From Numida meleagris (lineage: Eukaryota > Chordata > Aves > Galliformes > Numididae): a stretch of 64,000 nt of DNA. How positions within the stretch are numbered: position 1 is the first letter of the stretch; each line of letters opens with the position of its first letter. Below, piece after piece: positions 51,013 through 64,000 of the stretch. Under the pieces are notes generated by a model. The model worked only from the letters and a program-made list of their open reading frames with translations. It was not told the origin of the DNA and made no database searches. The position numbers were made by a program, and so were the translations under genes. Location: positions 16,465,331-16,529,330 of the forward strand of contig NC_034415.1 of NCBI RefSeq assembly GCF_002078875.1, in the 5' to 3' direction.

Positions 51013-54000
51013 TGAGAGAAACTTCACTGCAAATTATTTTTATTCAATTAAAAGCTGTTAGAATTTATATTAAAAAAAATATATGAAACAGGAGACTCCC
51101 TGCAAATAATCAGAGATTGTAATATCGATAAAGCGGGAAATGCAGATCTCTGTTTGTGACATGATTTTCCAGCTTAATTACTGCTCCTCAGTGGGTCTGA
51201 TTAGTTCTCTTTGTCACCAGAATTGTCTCAAAACTTGGGTATGTGTACTAATTTTATATACAAATAATGTCTTGCATTTCTAGGTTTCTTTTCATAGAAA
51301 AGTGAAAAAGAAATGCGTTAACACAATGGCATGAAGTTACTGGAAAAAGACCTGGAAAAAATAGAAGTGGACAACGTATCAAATCTGCTTCTCTTGTTCT
51401 GTAAACTAATTAAACTGTGTAACTCAGCTTGCTTCATTGAGGTTATTTCTAATTAACACAGAAGTAAGTGAAAGATCAAAGGTCTCATTACACACACACC
51501 CATATTTTTATGGCCTCACTGCCATTTTTTTGTCAAGAAAAATATTTCAGCTATCCATAGTGCCTTAAGGATAGGTAGTTTCCATAGTAATTAAGGTTTG
51601 GAGGATGTCGGTGGGAATATGCTAACCAAAGACTTTCTGTAATTTTATCTTGTCAGCTGATTTAAATATTAGAGATTGCAAGTGTGCTTCTAAAAAATCA
51701 TTAGTAGAGATTTAAAATCACAGCTGTTAGTAGAGTTTTGCAGGGAATTCTGAGCTATTTGAAGTTTCAGATTCAACTGGAATCATTACATGTATATCAT
51801 GACTGTGTGAAGCTCAGTGACTGCTTACATGTGGACAAAAACACACTCTCTTTCCTAGCACAGGGAAGACAATTTCCTAATATTATTCATAGGTTTCCAA
51901 GGACTCACAGAAGCAAAATAATGGTACACAGTAATACAGGAAGTTCCTAGGACAAAGGTGGGGCAGTAGAAAGACATCAGAAATATACTGTGGTCCTGGT
52001 AAAGTAAGATCAATAACAACGTACAATTAGAATTTCAAGAGAAAGCCCAAGTGATGAATGCATGCATGCTGTAAATTTCTTCATAGAAGTTTGACCAGGA
52101 TTTTTTTTTTTTTTTTTAATTTTGAAGTAAACCTTTCTGTAAATTACCACTGATTAAGTTGCAGTAGTGGAAGCATCATTTTGATTTGTATCTTGCTATT
52201 TTTCTCTCCCTCTTTTTTAAATTCTTCCTAATTTTAATTTCTTTCTAATTAGCTGAACAGCTGAACATAGACAGGATGTATTAATTTTCTTCAAGATTCA
52301 CTTTACTGAAGAAAATGCCCCGGAAAATGCAGTACTGTAATCCAAACAGTTGTCACCATGTGAAGAGAGACATTGCCTACAGACTTCTATTCTCCAGTAG
52401 AATATATTCTGAGGTTACACACTTGGAAACAGTGTTGTTGTGGATCTAGAACTGTTCAGGATAGGGGAAGCATCAAGAACATGAGGTCACAACAAAGTTG
52501 TGGTAAGCAGTGAGGTGGCTCAAGGTTTCCTCAAGGACTCACTTTGCTGAGGTCCGCACTTAGGGCTCTCAAAGCCTTCTGCAAAATTGCTAGGCCCTCT
52601 GAATTTTACATTGATGGTGAAGAATGTATCTATACAGTTGAATTTAGCACTATGTACTGGTAGTGAAGCTAAGTCAAAGTGGCTAATGAATTTAAAGAGC
52701 ACAAGGTGGTGCCAAGTGGAAATACCACCTGGGGCCATGTGGTGGGTTGCATACTGTTGTAACGCATCCAGCTGAGCAGGAGGGCTAACTGGCAGCAGCA
52801 GACTGCTGAACTAAGCAACTGCACTTCTCTTGCTCATTTAAAGGCAGTTCTCCCATCACTTCATGGTCCTGTGTGGATAAGTTTGTTTTATCCCAAAGGT
52901 TCTGGTTTTTGTTATCCCTGTGAGCACCTCAGCCCTGAGTCTGCACGGGACTTTTGATCATGCCTGAGCCTTATCAGGCCCTTCAAATGAGACATTCTTC
53001 ACACTCTTGTATGCAGCCTCTGTCTGCTGTCTGTGTAGCACAGCTAAGTTACAGTAGTTTTATTTCACTGGTAGTTCCGAACTTGAAGTATTCACATATG
53101 AGACAGGAGATAGGACTTTCCAGCCTCTGTAGATGGAGATTCACATCTTTCTTCTCAGTGGAACAATCTAACCACAAACCCTTAGGTTTTTCAAAACTGA
53201 GAACTTTCTTAATTCTTCTGATTCAGTCTATTGCTGCTGTGCTGTCATAGGAAAGATTAACAATGATACCATTGCTTTCTGAGAGAAAGCCTGCATTGTG
53301 TTTTCCAGAGAGCCTAGACTTGTGATATTTGTTACATGGTACCATACTGTCTAGGGTCTCTGCTGCAGAAAGTGTCTTGTTCATCCAACAGTGCATACAC
53401 ATGAAACAAATGTTCAGCCACTCAGCTACTTCCAGACTGCTCCCAGGCTTGGGCATACCCAGAACCAAATGGAAACATTACGTAGGGGAGCAAAGTAAAG
53501 TTACAAGGTGCCTGTGCAGGAAGTGCGTGGGTAGTTTTCAGGATCATCTGTATAGGACTTACAGGCTTACAGGCTTGCATTCCTTACTGGATCTTGTTTA
53601 CAGACTTTAATCACTATTTTCAATTACCTAGGGCATTATCTCTAATGGATAAATGGGGATCATGCTCAGTAAAGCTACGCATTATCTAACATTTCAGGAT
53701 GAACGCTAGATCTATTTAAGTGCTCTGAATGCTTGTATTAAATCTATAACTCAGTATGGAAATTAATTATTTTAATGTGCTTTTCCAGGTTGTTTTTCTT
53801 TGTGGTATTTGATATGTGCATATTGGGAAGAAGGTATTAAAAAGTCTCAAGTCTACATGAGGAATGCAGACTAAGTGCCTGTCCCTAAAAGTAGAGTCTG
53901 TGTTATAGTATAGGTGCATTTGAAGACCAAGTGAAATCTTCCAGGTTAATTTTCATTCTGTAATGCCCTAGCTTTTTAGAGTTTCATTAGTCTTCTTGCT

Positions 54001-54149
54001 TTTTACGGTTTTTATGTTAAAAAGTCTTTCAAATAAGAAAGAAAACAATGGTAAAAAAGCAAAGGCTCCTCTAAATAGCAGCATTATCTTCCAGAGTGTT
54101 GACACACACACCCCTCCTTAAAATAGGTATAATGCAAGAACTTGCTGAG
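51013..54149. other. Intergenic, no feature recognised
   Basis: AT-rich sequence downstream of the CR1 cluster. There is a T-rich run near 52101. The stretch 52430-52960 is somewhat less AT-rich but shows no recognisable gene, repeat ends or splice-linked coding on either strand. Confidence 0.5.
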
Positions 54150-54615
54150 TGTGCAGTGGCTAGGGAGTTAATGAGGGCATGAACAAGTTGGGCCCTTGTA
54201 TGGGTCTGTGATGAGCACCACTAAAACCAGACAACTTTGTTGGACTTTGTACTGGTGATCACCACATGTTGTACCCAATAGCCCATCCAACTGGACACCC
54301 ACCTTGTGGTCCACTCCATATTTCACAAATTAGTCTCCCACAATGCTCTTGTAGCCTATGTTGAATGTCTTCCTAAAGTCAAGGTAAACAGCATGCACTG
54401 CTCTTCTCTGCTGAGCCAGTCTTCTTATCTAAGGTCTGTCCTTGGTAAAGTCACATTACGCTTGCTGTTCCCAGTCACCTTTGTGTCCTGCAAATGCTTG
54501 GAAATGGCTTCCAGGAGTGTTTGCTCCACAATCATCTTGGAGACTGAGGTGAGGCTGACAGACCTGTGGTTCCCTGGATCTTCCCTCTTGCTCATCTTGA
54601 AGTTGCAGCAGTTCA
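54150..54615 (-). mobile_element. CR1 LINE fragment, old, reverse-transcriptase part
   Basis: Minus-strand reading gives decayed CR1 ORF2 coding (GNHRSVSLTSVSKMI and a following EQTLLEAISKHLQ), broken by several stops. Neither the 3' tail nor the 5' part is present. It is the most diverged CR1 piece in the window. Confidence 0.75.
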
Positions 54616-55159
54616 GCTTTGTGTAACCCTCTTGCTATATCATGCGAAGAGAAGTGATTCGCTACGCATTCCAATGGTGAAACATCTAACATCTCAGAAT
54701 GTGTAAAAATGTGTGCGTGAGAAGACTTCAAATGTTTGGAAGTCTGAAACAGCAAAAGTTATCTAAAGAAAAATGAAGCAAACTAGAGCATTTAAAAATA
54801 AGGCATTTTATGTGGCGTGCTTGCAAAAAAAACCTTGTAAATGTATTATTTAAATATTATGGAAATTCCCTTGTGTACTGCATTTAACTGTCCAGCTTTA
54901 AAGCTCATTAGAGTTTAAAAAAAGACTTAGAAGCTGCTTATGTATGGATTTCAGCATAACCTTAAGCATGTAACTATATAAGACATCAAAATAAGTCCTT
55001 CCCATGAGACCTATCAAGATGCTATAGCCAGCCATTATTTTAATCTAAGCAGATCAGCCCGATGAATACTGGGTGTTTGATTTCCTGCAAATGTGTCAAC
55101 ACTTCTGGTTAGCTAGTAGATTAAAACTACTACATAATGCATTAATTGTATATGAGCCA

Positions 55160-55201
55160 AAAAAAAAAAAAAAGAAGAAGAAGAAGAAAAAGAAAAAAAA
55201 G
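55160..55201 (+). repeat. Purine tract with A-run and GAA repeats
   Basis: About 42 bp of pure purine: a run of A, then GAA units, then A-rich sequence. Open frames crossing it as poly-lysine are repeat artefacts. Confidence 0.85.
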
Positions 55202-58200
55202 GTAGTCAACAACAATATTTCATTGACTTTGTGGGCATGTAGAAGATCTTCTGTTTCTTGGGAATGTGTGGTCCTCTTTGTAGGAAGTATTTTTCTGCTA
55301 GTGGCAATTACACTGAGCTACGGGTACCCTAATATAATATTCTTCCACGTCCTGAAGAAGAAAGAGTAGAAAGAGTTTATTAGTGTGACTCCTTTCTACA
55401 CAGATAGATTCTGATTTCCTGATATTTTATATTAAGGCATGCTTGTGCTGTACGGTAGTATTTTCTCTGTGATAAACAGAGCTGAATATAGCAAATAGTT
55501 TTGCTTGTTTCTCTGCTTGTGTAGATTACATAGAAATATCTTAGAATTTTCTCATTCAAAACTGCTGCAAATTAATTTGTAGATGTTACTTTAGAAATAA
55601 TGAGACTATTTTGTAATGGAGCAGAATACCTCAAGTGAAACTGTTTTTCCTCTTCTAGATCTCTCTTAACTTCATGGTATCAACAAATATTATCAACAAT
55701 TAAGCAAAGTATAGTGCATAATTATGTTTCTATTTTGCTGTATTTCAGTGTCTGGCTCTTTTACTGTTTGGCTCTTAGTAGATACTTTACATTTTCAATT
55801 GGGAAAAAGACTCAGGAACATTTTCTACTTGGAAGCATTAATAAGTCAGAAGCATTTATTAGTTAGTTTCAAAATTTATAAGCTAATATTTACATAAAAG
55901 ACAGAAGTTGTCAAATGATACATAATAAGGATAGATTCTGCAGTGTTACCAGAATTTTAAGGAAGTTGAGCTAATGTGAACAATGTGCAAACTAATACAG
56001 TTAATTACAAGCTAATATTTCTAGGAAAGAAATATGTAGATCAGTTATCTGATGGAGGACTGCGATATGAAAAGTAGCAATATAGACAACCATTTAGGTG
56101 CACACAGAAATGCAGTCCTCGGGTGTACAAATGTGGGGAGCACACTGTATGTACTACGTAAGGATTCTGTTGGTGGAGCAGTATGTCTTGGTCTGATATC
56201 TGTGCAAAAGCTGGCAAACAGGAAGTGGTTTGATGGTTGACTTAGGATCTAGAAACTCCCCTTACTGAAGAGACTTTAAAACCCTTATCTCTTTAGCCCA
56301 TCACTGAATCACACAAGAGCTAAAGAATGTGAAATTACCTCAGTAAGGACAATAATTGTCATCACGGTAATCTTCAGTTTAGCAGACAAACCTTTTAAAA
56401 GATGCAGTATTTGAAAGCTGAGATAAGAGACATTTCTGGATTAAAAGGCTTGTGAAGTATTGCTCATCACCTGAAATCTTTAAACTGAGAAGGTGTTTTT
56501 TTTTTTTCCAAAGGAAGTATTCTAGCTCCCCCAGAAATTATGGGGAAATCACTTGAGTTAGTTCTATCACCCACAGTGGGCAAAAGGTCAGGATGGAGAA
56601 TCAGTGCTTCCTTCCGGACTATGATGCCATGAAAAACGTATAATGCCATGAAACATCAAAATGGAGCCAAAAACAAAAAACAAACAAAAAAAAAAAACCC
56701 ACAAACCTTCAAAAAACTAGAATAATTTTAGAATATCTGTCATAATATTCAAATAGTGCTTGACTAGAGACTGCAGTGAAAGAGTTTTTAATGAAATCAG
56801 GCTAAAAGACATTCTTTGCTAGACTACAGTGTCATTTCTTCTTTTCCCCATTTTTATTGCTCAATTTTGGTGAATATTCACTAGAATGGTAGTATTGCTT
56901 TCATTTAAGGCTGCCCATCCCATCCCCTGTGATAAGATTCTGCTTCCTTTCTTTATTAGTTTATGAAATCTTTTAAGACTGATATTTCCATGCTGGGTTT
57001 TCACCTCAGGATAACTTTCTGGGAAGCATATTTCTATATCTGGTAGGAATTATAAAGAAAAGCAAAATGACTGAGTTTACTTACAACAGTTAGTAATGCA
57101 AGGAAAATTAGTTCTAAAACATTAAAAAGATTGGTGGAATATATATGACTAGATATCCCTCTCTTTTAAACTCTCAGTGACAGAACATTTTTTCTTATGT
57201 GTTGGTAAAATATAAACATGGTTTTGGGCGTTTATAAGTGCTAATCACAAAATAACAAAGGTAATGAACATTGTTAACTAGCAACATGTAATAATCTCAG
57301 TGTCAGATAAACTCTTTTTTTCCAGTATGCATATGTAGCTCTTATTAATGAAACTCAAGCTGCACATAATTACTGGCAACATAAAATCACTGGCATTAAC
57401 CACCCACTTACAGAGCCACACCTCACCCTCCAGGAAATCCAGAGAGCTTCCCAAGAATGCCCCTAGTCCTGGCCCAGATTTCAGCCTGTTTTATAACATT
57501 TTACAGCAGAAGCTTGTCAGATCTAATCCTGACTGATGCACAAGATATGATTGAACAAAGAAAAGAAAGTCATCCTGAAATCTGGTTTTAAGTTATACTT
57601 CTTATTACAGTTGTTCCTTTACTTGGTGTATGTGGTTCAGCAAATTTGTTGCTCTATCCAGCACTCATAGACTGATGCCAAGGTTTGTGGATATTCAGGT
57701 CAGAGATGGAGGACAGAATAAAAAAACACCATTTCAGTCAAAGCTACAAAGTACAAGATGACAAAGATGCATTAGCTAAGACAATGTTTTCATTTGCCTA
57801 TATTTCCAATTTGATTGTATTTTCCTCCTGTTTGGTGCAGCTGAATGGCTTTACTTTTACCTCCTAGGGTTGTGTGCAATTATTAATGAAGAGAAAATAC
57901 AACATGGTTCCCTTTGATAGGGGAAGGCTTAATGGTTGAGTCCTATTCATTTATTTCACCAGCAGAATAACATTAGTTTTAAATGCACCTGAAATGTAAT
58001 TACAACATTCAGTCTGATACCAGGATTGTATCCATCAGCTGGCAAAGCTTCTAGGCATGGCCTCTGCAATTCAAATTCAAATGTAAGTGCACATTGCTAG
58101 TGCCAATATAGGACTTAGAAGCCCCATCCTATCCTGTTTTCTTTTCCACATATATTTCATGAATAACCTCTGAGAAGCCCCTTTCTGGTTTATTCTTCTA

Positions 58201-61200
58201 GAAAAAATAGTGTGAAAGCTTTTTTTTCTTTTCTTTTCTTTATAGAGATAAATTAGACTAAGTCTAGAAAGAACAAGGGCGCAGCAAATCTTACATGGAG
58301 TGCTCTCTTGGGAAGCAGCCAGAGAAAAGGAGCTGGAGACTGTAATGGTCCACAACAGCTACTTCTTTGGTACAGTGACTAAAACAGAGAATCTAACTCT
58401 TGATTGCCCAAGCAAGAAAATATTGAGAAACAGTAGGGAGGTTTATATATATCCTCTGTATCTGTCACTGATGAAAAATGTACATGGGTTCTGTGTTCTA
58501 AAGTCAAAAAGAGCAATGAAAAATCAGAAAGGTTTTATAGAATAGACATGAAACATGATTAAAGGATTAGGATACTCTCCTAATGTGGGGTTCAAAGACT
58601 TCTGTCCATTTAGTTTATCAAAGAGAAAGTTAACGAGGGCTCTTTACATGCCTCTAAAAATACATGGCTTCAATCTAGCAGACAAAAATCCAAGAGCTGC
58701 AGTCTTAACTTATAGTTTACCATAACTGACCGTTGAGATGGTAACCCAGCATTATCATAGCTTTTAGGTTAATTTTTATATCAAGATGTGATTTTTTCCC
58801 CTTAAAATAATGCAATCTAGTCCAAAAAGGAGCTAATTTGGGACAATTTGCTCTCTGTTATACAAGAAGTCAGACTAGAAGATCACAGAGATCATTTCAG
58901 ACTTTTTAATCTAATATAATTAAATAGTTTAAATTTAGTTTAATTTGTTCTTTTGATTGTTAATAAATAATATTTTTAATTTTTATGTCTGACTGCAGCC
59001 TCACCTAATCTCAATTATTTCTTACTGTATGTGGGTGGTGGGACATTTTCATCCTACCAGCACCTCCACCTTCATCCCTAAAGCTTGTATCATTACCTTG
59101 TTACACAACCTGCAGGGCTGATACTGTTAATATGATGCCAACCACAGTCATTGAAAAGTGGAGTGGTGATGGAGGACCCAACACAGCTGCTTGAAGACCA
59201 AGTTCTCTTACACTTTTTAAAAACTTAACTAGAATATAGTGCTCAGATGAACGTAATCTCAGATCTCTGTTGAGGGTTTTTAGCACATCATTCTCCTGGA
59301 TTATTTTACAATGAAATATATAATTTTCCAGACTGCATATATAAAAATCCAGGCTGACACTGATAGTTACAATTTTGTTCTTACTTGTTCATTCACCTGT
59401 GTTTTTGCTTGGTAGGCCCGGGAACAGATTGCCATCCTGACAAGGATGAACGTCACCACACTCCCTGGCCATGCTGTTGTTTCTCTGTGTACCTGTCCAG
59501 CTTTGAATGCAGATAAGCTTTTCCTTTACAACACCTTTTGAGGAAACAGTCCATCTTGTTTGGGGAGTAATTATTTGCTTTTCTTTAGGCTCAGGGTCTT
59601 TCATTCCATTATGCCTGATGGCAGAGATGAAACAAAATAATGCTGTTGTTTCAGGTAAGATGTCAGTCTGGTGCCCTCACCCCTAGGCTGTTTCCTTAGG
59701 TATGATTCTGCCTTAGGAAGAGGCAGGCACTCCACCACTCTGTGCTGTCCTCTTCATGTTTGTATGCATGAGTTGTTCCCATTTGTCTTGTTTCAAAAGA
59801 CAAGCTGCAGCAGACAATCCTCTTTACCTTTTTAGTTATCCCACATTTTGCTGCCTCATAATTCACTGCTGGCTTCCCGAACCACCTGGACTTTAAATAC
59901 TTCTTACTCTTCCAAGAATTGTTAACAGTTGTGACCTAAAATATCAGTGCTACTGAACGTCCCAGTGTGTTCTCAAACCAAGATTCCACCTACCAGGATT
60001 TTGAAAAGATACTGTGTTATAGTACTATCTATCAGGCAACTGCCTAGCTGAAACCAAACTATGTACTCAGAGTGAAAAGCATTTCAGTGAGTTTTAAGAA
60101 AAGCTTTGCTGCTTGGTAAAGCCTTTGCATAAAGCCAGGGTAATTCTAGACCAAATGCAAGAACTGTAATGCTTCAGGGAGCTAAACATGTCAAACTCCA
60201 GGATGTAGTTAGTTTCTGGGAAGGAGCTGGCTAATGGGCAATAAGTAGGAACAGAAGACTACACATTTAATAAAAAGAATTAAAAACCAGCAAAACGCTC
60301 CTACCCATTATCCAAGAATGCTGAAGATCTTGTACACTAAATGAAGGACTGTCCAGCAGGTGATTAAAGACAGTTGTATAAGAAAGCTACACAAAGGCCA
60401 TATCAAAGCTGCACAGACAATTGTCATTCCTATCTTTCTTCACTTTTAAGTGGATTTCTTTACAGTATTAGAGCTCTTCAGTTGTACCTTTCTTTTTATA
60501 AAAGGCATGTTCATATATCCATACAAATGACTTTCCAAAGTGCTCCTCAGTATTAAGCCATCTGGGACATGATGCTGCGGGTGTTTGAAGTAAAAGAAAT
60601 CCTAAAGTCTGTTCTGATACATGTGCTTTCCTTTCAGTCCAAGTGTTTTGTGTTTTTTTTCTTATAAGCCTGCAGAAGAAAAAACATAGAATTGAAGTTA
60701 AGAGAGAAAAATGGATGTCTAAAACATGCAACAAAATTAAATGACTGAGCTGGTCAGAAAGCCAATCATTTGGCAGAGTCTGGGGCATCCGCAGAGACAA
60801 CTTTCTCCTGGGGAAATCTGAAATAGAAAATTCAAAACGCTGAGTTACACAGCTGTATCAATAATGAAAGAGGTATCACTTTTTCTTTCTTTAAAAAGGA
60901 AAACATACGTTCCAGTTGAGAGTATACGCAAAAAGTTTCTAAGTGTGAAATATATTACAGACTTATACCTTTATTTTTACCTTGAACACATCAGATCCAG
61001 TTTTCAAGGCTGTTGAGCATTTGGCAAATACATCATTTTCAATTGTAATTATGAAGGATCAATTTTAGAAAAGCTGACTTTAATTTTTGAAGCCCAATTC
61101 ATAGAAGGTACTGAAAACCAGGACTCACCCTTCTGATAGTCTTCTATCAGTTCCCTGTGAGGGAGTGATGATGGCAACATAAGTGCTTTGCTAGAGAGCT

Positions 61201-62649
61201 TTTGAGAACTGGTCTCTCAAGCTTAGAAAATCTGTGTGAAGAAAGCAATGGTTATCATTCAAATTTGATGGCAGACTAATTATTACTTCAAACAAACAGC
61301 ATCAACAGGATTTTTTTTTTAAATATCTTTGGTACACAGTAGTAGCCACACCTGTATCCTCTTAGAAGAAACACATTTCTCTTCTGCTCAAGGCCTTGCA
61401 CAAGTACATGCAGAATTTGTGCAGTGCTTTTGTAAATTTGTCAAGAGTTTAACTCTCCCAGTTTTTTACTCGGCTGATGTTATTGTCACACTTCATCCAA
61501 TGCTACATTGAAATAACACTGGACTTGCTCCAAATGTTGTTAGCCCTAACACACGTGAAATTTCCCTGCATAGAGAAGAAACTGCACTTATATTATACTT
61601 GATAAGGGCCATGAAGCTGCTCAGTTTAACTTTGCCTTTACCACACTGGTTTAACTAATCTAATCAAGTTGTTTGTGCTCAGCAGTGTTATGTTGGTGAG
61701 TGCTACTCAATCCCACAAATTGCTGTGCTCATATGGTAGGAGAAGTCTGGGACCATGAAATAAAGATTACTTTCTTATCAGCAATACTGTGTTTCACCTT
61801 TATTGCACTATCTGTCTAGCTGACAGTTATTTTACTTGGACTATCAAAGTAATCCCACAAAACCTAATAGCACTACTACATGATTTTAAAAGCAGTTACA
61901 CAACATGGTTCATTCCTCATTTCTTAGACTGATTTTATACAAGGTGACAGTTAAGAGTGAGGGCACTGGAAACCAATGGAATTTAGTATTAAAGAAATAC
62001 TGCATTTTCTTGGGAAAAAAAAAAAAAAAAGAATTGAAACCATATGTTGTCTGTTCCTGAAGAATCTTTGGCAATGCTCTCAAAAAATCAAATAGAAATT
62101 GATATTTTGACATACAATATAGGACATCTTTTGAAATTTCCTTTAGTTTTCCAGTAGAGGCATGGGCTTCCTTAAGAAATTTAATATCTAGAAAATATGC
62201 ATGAACTTGCACTATTTAGTCATATCTGTGACTCTCTTAAAGGTTCATAGACTTCTTTATCCCTAGGGACTGAAAATCAGTGCCATGTAGAACACAGACA
62301 TCTTAGCACACAGTAAACATATTTCTTTTGAAGAGATTCTTGTGAAAATACTTGTAATCCTTTTCTTTATGTGACTTGCAATGGACTGGCAGCACAGATC
62401 CAATATGAAACATAATTTGATAAGTTGTTACAAAGAAGTCTTCTTCCTTAGGGTGCATACTCCCATGGAACATTTTTCTGAAACACCTGCTGGTCTGCAA
62501 AATTTGGTTATTTGGAAGGGACTATCTTATCAGTCATATTCTAGTGACCGATAGTCAAGGATAGTGGAGGACTTTTTCTTAAAGAGCTCAAACAGGACTA
62601 CAGGGGCCATGTGTTTGTGGGGCAGATGAACTCACCCTTCAAGAGTGTA
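55202..62649. other. Intergenic, no gene recognised
   Basis: About 7.4 kb, AT-rich, with short open frames only. Both strands were scanned for exons of DNASE2B, UOX and SAMD13, the genes beyond RPF1 in mammals, and none was recognised. It contains a TTTTC-type pyrimidine run near 58219-58243 and short A or T runs. Confidence 0.5.
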
Positions 62650-63430
62650 ACAAGGTCCTGGTGTGTGCACTGTCACACAGTGAGTTGATGTGGTGCAATC
62701 CTGGGAGTGGAAAAAGGAGTTGTCCAAAGGGATGAGAGGGAGATGAATGCTGCTGCTAGCAGAAGAATGGCACCTCTGTTCTTTTAATGTCTACTTTGCT
62801 GTGTAGTGCCAGTAGCAAAACAGCAGCTGCAGAGATGCTTGCGATCACATAGCTCCTTCATCTGGGCTTTTCTGCATTGGCTTTTTGTAGCATTCAGCAG
62901 GCAGATAGTGCCCAGGATGAGTTCTTGGCCCTTGAAGAAGAGCTTGAATCTCCCTGGGGAAGATTACTACTGTCCACGCTGCTCATCTTCCCAAATGCAG
63001 GGCACTGAAAGTAAACCCATAATCAGCAAGAGGGTCAGTGTTCACCAAGAGGAGATGCATCTCTGCCTGGCTCCTGCCTGGCCCAGCCTCAGGGAGGGCT
63101 CTACCACAGACACTGCCCGTGCCTGTGGCCTCGATGACGTCCGTCCCAGCAGCCAGCGCCACACACAGGACTGTGGTCAAGCCTGGCTGTGAAACTCCTG
63201 CTGGGGACATTTCCACTGTGTTGGGGCCATCTTCTGGTTCGTGTCATAGACCATGGAAGGTTCAGATTTTATCCTCTGGTTTGTATGGGCGATTCCCATG
63301 TCTTTGAAAATCTGTTCCCACTGAAGATGAAGGCAAATTTCCACGGCCATTAATGGACGTAGGATGTGTCCTCATCTCTCTTCTTGCTTGTTTCCTTTGT
63401 TGCAGTAGAACTATTCCTTTATTAAAGCTT
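62650..63430 (+). other. Unexplained GC-richer block
   Basis: GC content rises well above the flanks, especially from 62800 to 63240. Plus-strand open frames of 128 aa (62806-63192) and 89 aa (63038-63307) resemble no family I know and lack periodic or domain features. An ATTAAA lies at about 63421. It could be part of a long terminal repeat, a lncRNA exon or an unannotated regulatory element. The evidence does not separate these. Confidence 0.3.
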
Positions 63431-64000
63431 TTGCCTAGGGCAAAAAAAAAGCCACATTACTAAATAAATTATGAAATATTTGCATTTATGGAGCCAACCC
63501 CTTATGCCTAGCTCCTCCTCTGATACTATGAGGACACTTTTTATAGAGCTACAGCTTCTGCACTACCATTATTCCTCTGTGGAATCCAAGACTGAGAGGC
63601 TACCAAGCAGCAGGCCACCATGAGCCAGGTGACAGTAAGTAATGCTTGCTGGCTTTGACTCAGTGCAGGGCCAAGTACTGGTGGCTTGGTTAGTACTACA
63701 GAATAAAGTTGCATCAGGATGTAGGAAGAGAGGAAACCAAAGAATGTACAAAACTGGGGAATTTTCTAAACTTAGCTTTATTTTTTCTGTGAGAATAAAA
63801 GGCCAAAATTTGTAGACAAATCTGTAATAATAATACCAAGAGTGAAGTGATAAAGGCATCAGTTTGCTTATCACAGTTTATGTTCTTTTGTATTTGTATT
63901 TACTTTTTTTGCCTGCAGTTTTCTGAATACCATGAGAATGAATGAAGTTAGTTTTAGTGCCACCCTCCATAATGAAATGGTCTGCAGTTAATCTTGTAAA

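Noticed and set aside
55073..55369. Open frame with poly-lysine
   Set aside because: Created by the A/GAA purine tract; no coding evidence outside it.
58300..58545. Plus-strand open frame of 81 aa considered as a UOX or DNASE2B remnant
   Set aside because: No uricase or DNase II motif, no splice-consistent neighbours; chance open frame.
60468..60800. Minus-strand open frame of 110 aa
   Set aside because: No recognisable domain, poly-Phe and basic runs derive from T-rich sequence, and no linked exon was found.

Overview
The window is vertebrate nuclear DNA with a bird-type gene set and repeats: short introns, many CR1 LINE fragments in both orientations, an internally deleted mariner of the chicken Galluhop type, and a vitellogenin gene beside chitobiase. 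The gene order vitellogenin - CTBS - SPATA1 - GNG5 - RPF1 matches what I know of the bird VTG2/VTG3-CTBS locus. In chicken this locus lies on chromosome 8 and is homologous to human 1p22-p31. A galliform bird, most likely chicken, fits best. No prokaryotic or viral gene was found. Exon limits below were read from splice signals and reading frame; allow about 1 base of error.

Layout. 1-16.4 kb (+): the 3' two thirds of a vitellogenin gene. Its 24 exons join into one open frame of 1,188 codons plus a stop. The tiny phosvitin region points to VTG3 rather than VTG2. 16.5-22.7 kb (+): complete CTBS (7 exons, 364 aa), whose CpG-rich promoter lies about 200 bp after the vitellogenin poly(A) signal. 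22.9-39.8 kb (-): complete SPATA1 coding region (13 exons, 567 aa), tail-to-tail with CTBS. 40.6-43.8 kb (+): complete GNG5 (68 aa), head-to-head with SPATA1 near a CpG island with an NRF1-like site. 44.6-50.1 kb (-): complete RPF1 (9 exons, 328 aa), tail-to-tail with GNG5; its CpG promoter has two palindromic NRF1-like sites, two ETS-like sites and a perfect CRE. 50.25-64 kb: no gene recognised; it holds CR1 fragments, simple repeats and one unexplained GC-richer block. Mammals carry DNASE2B, UOX and SAMD13 beyond RPF1; no trace of DNASE2B or UOX was recognised here, which fits uricase loss in birds.

The genes are neighbours by descent and do not form one pathway. Vitellogenin is an oestrogen-driven liver yolk precursor. 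CTBS is a lysosomal glycosidase, SPATA1 a testis-biased coiled-coil protein, GNG5 a membrane G-protein subunit, and RPF1 a nucleolar ribosome-assembly factor. The less expected features are the minimal, split, cysteine-containing phosvitin; the G-tract array between vitellogenin and CTBS; the mariner nested inside a CR1 tail with its TA duplication intact; and the unexplained block at 62.7-63.4 kb. I found no convincing new multigene system.
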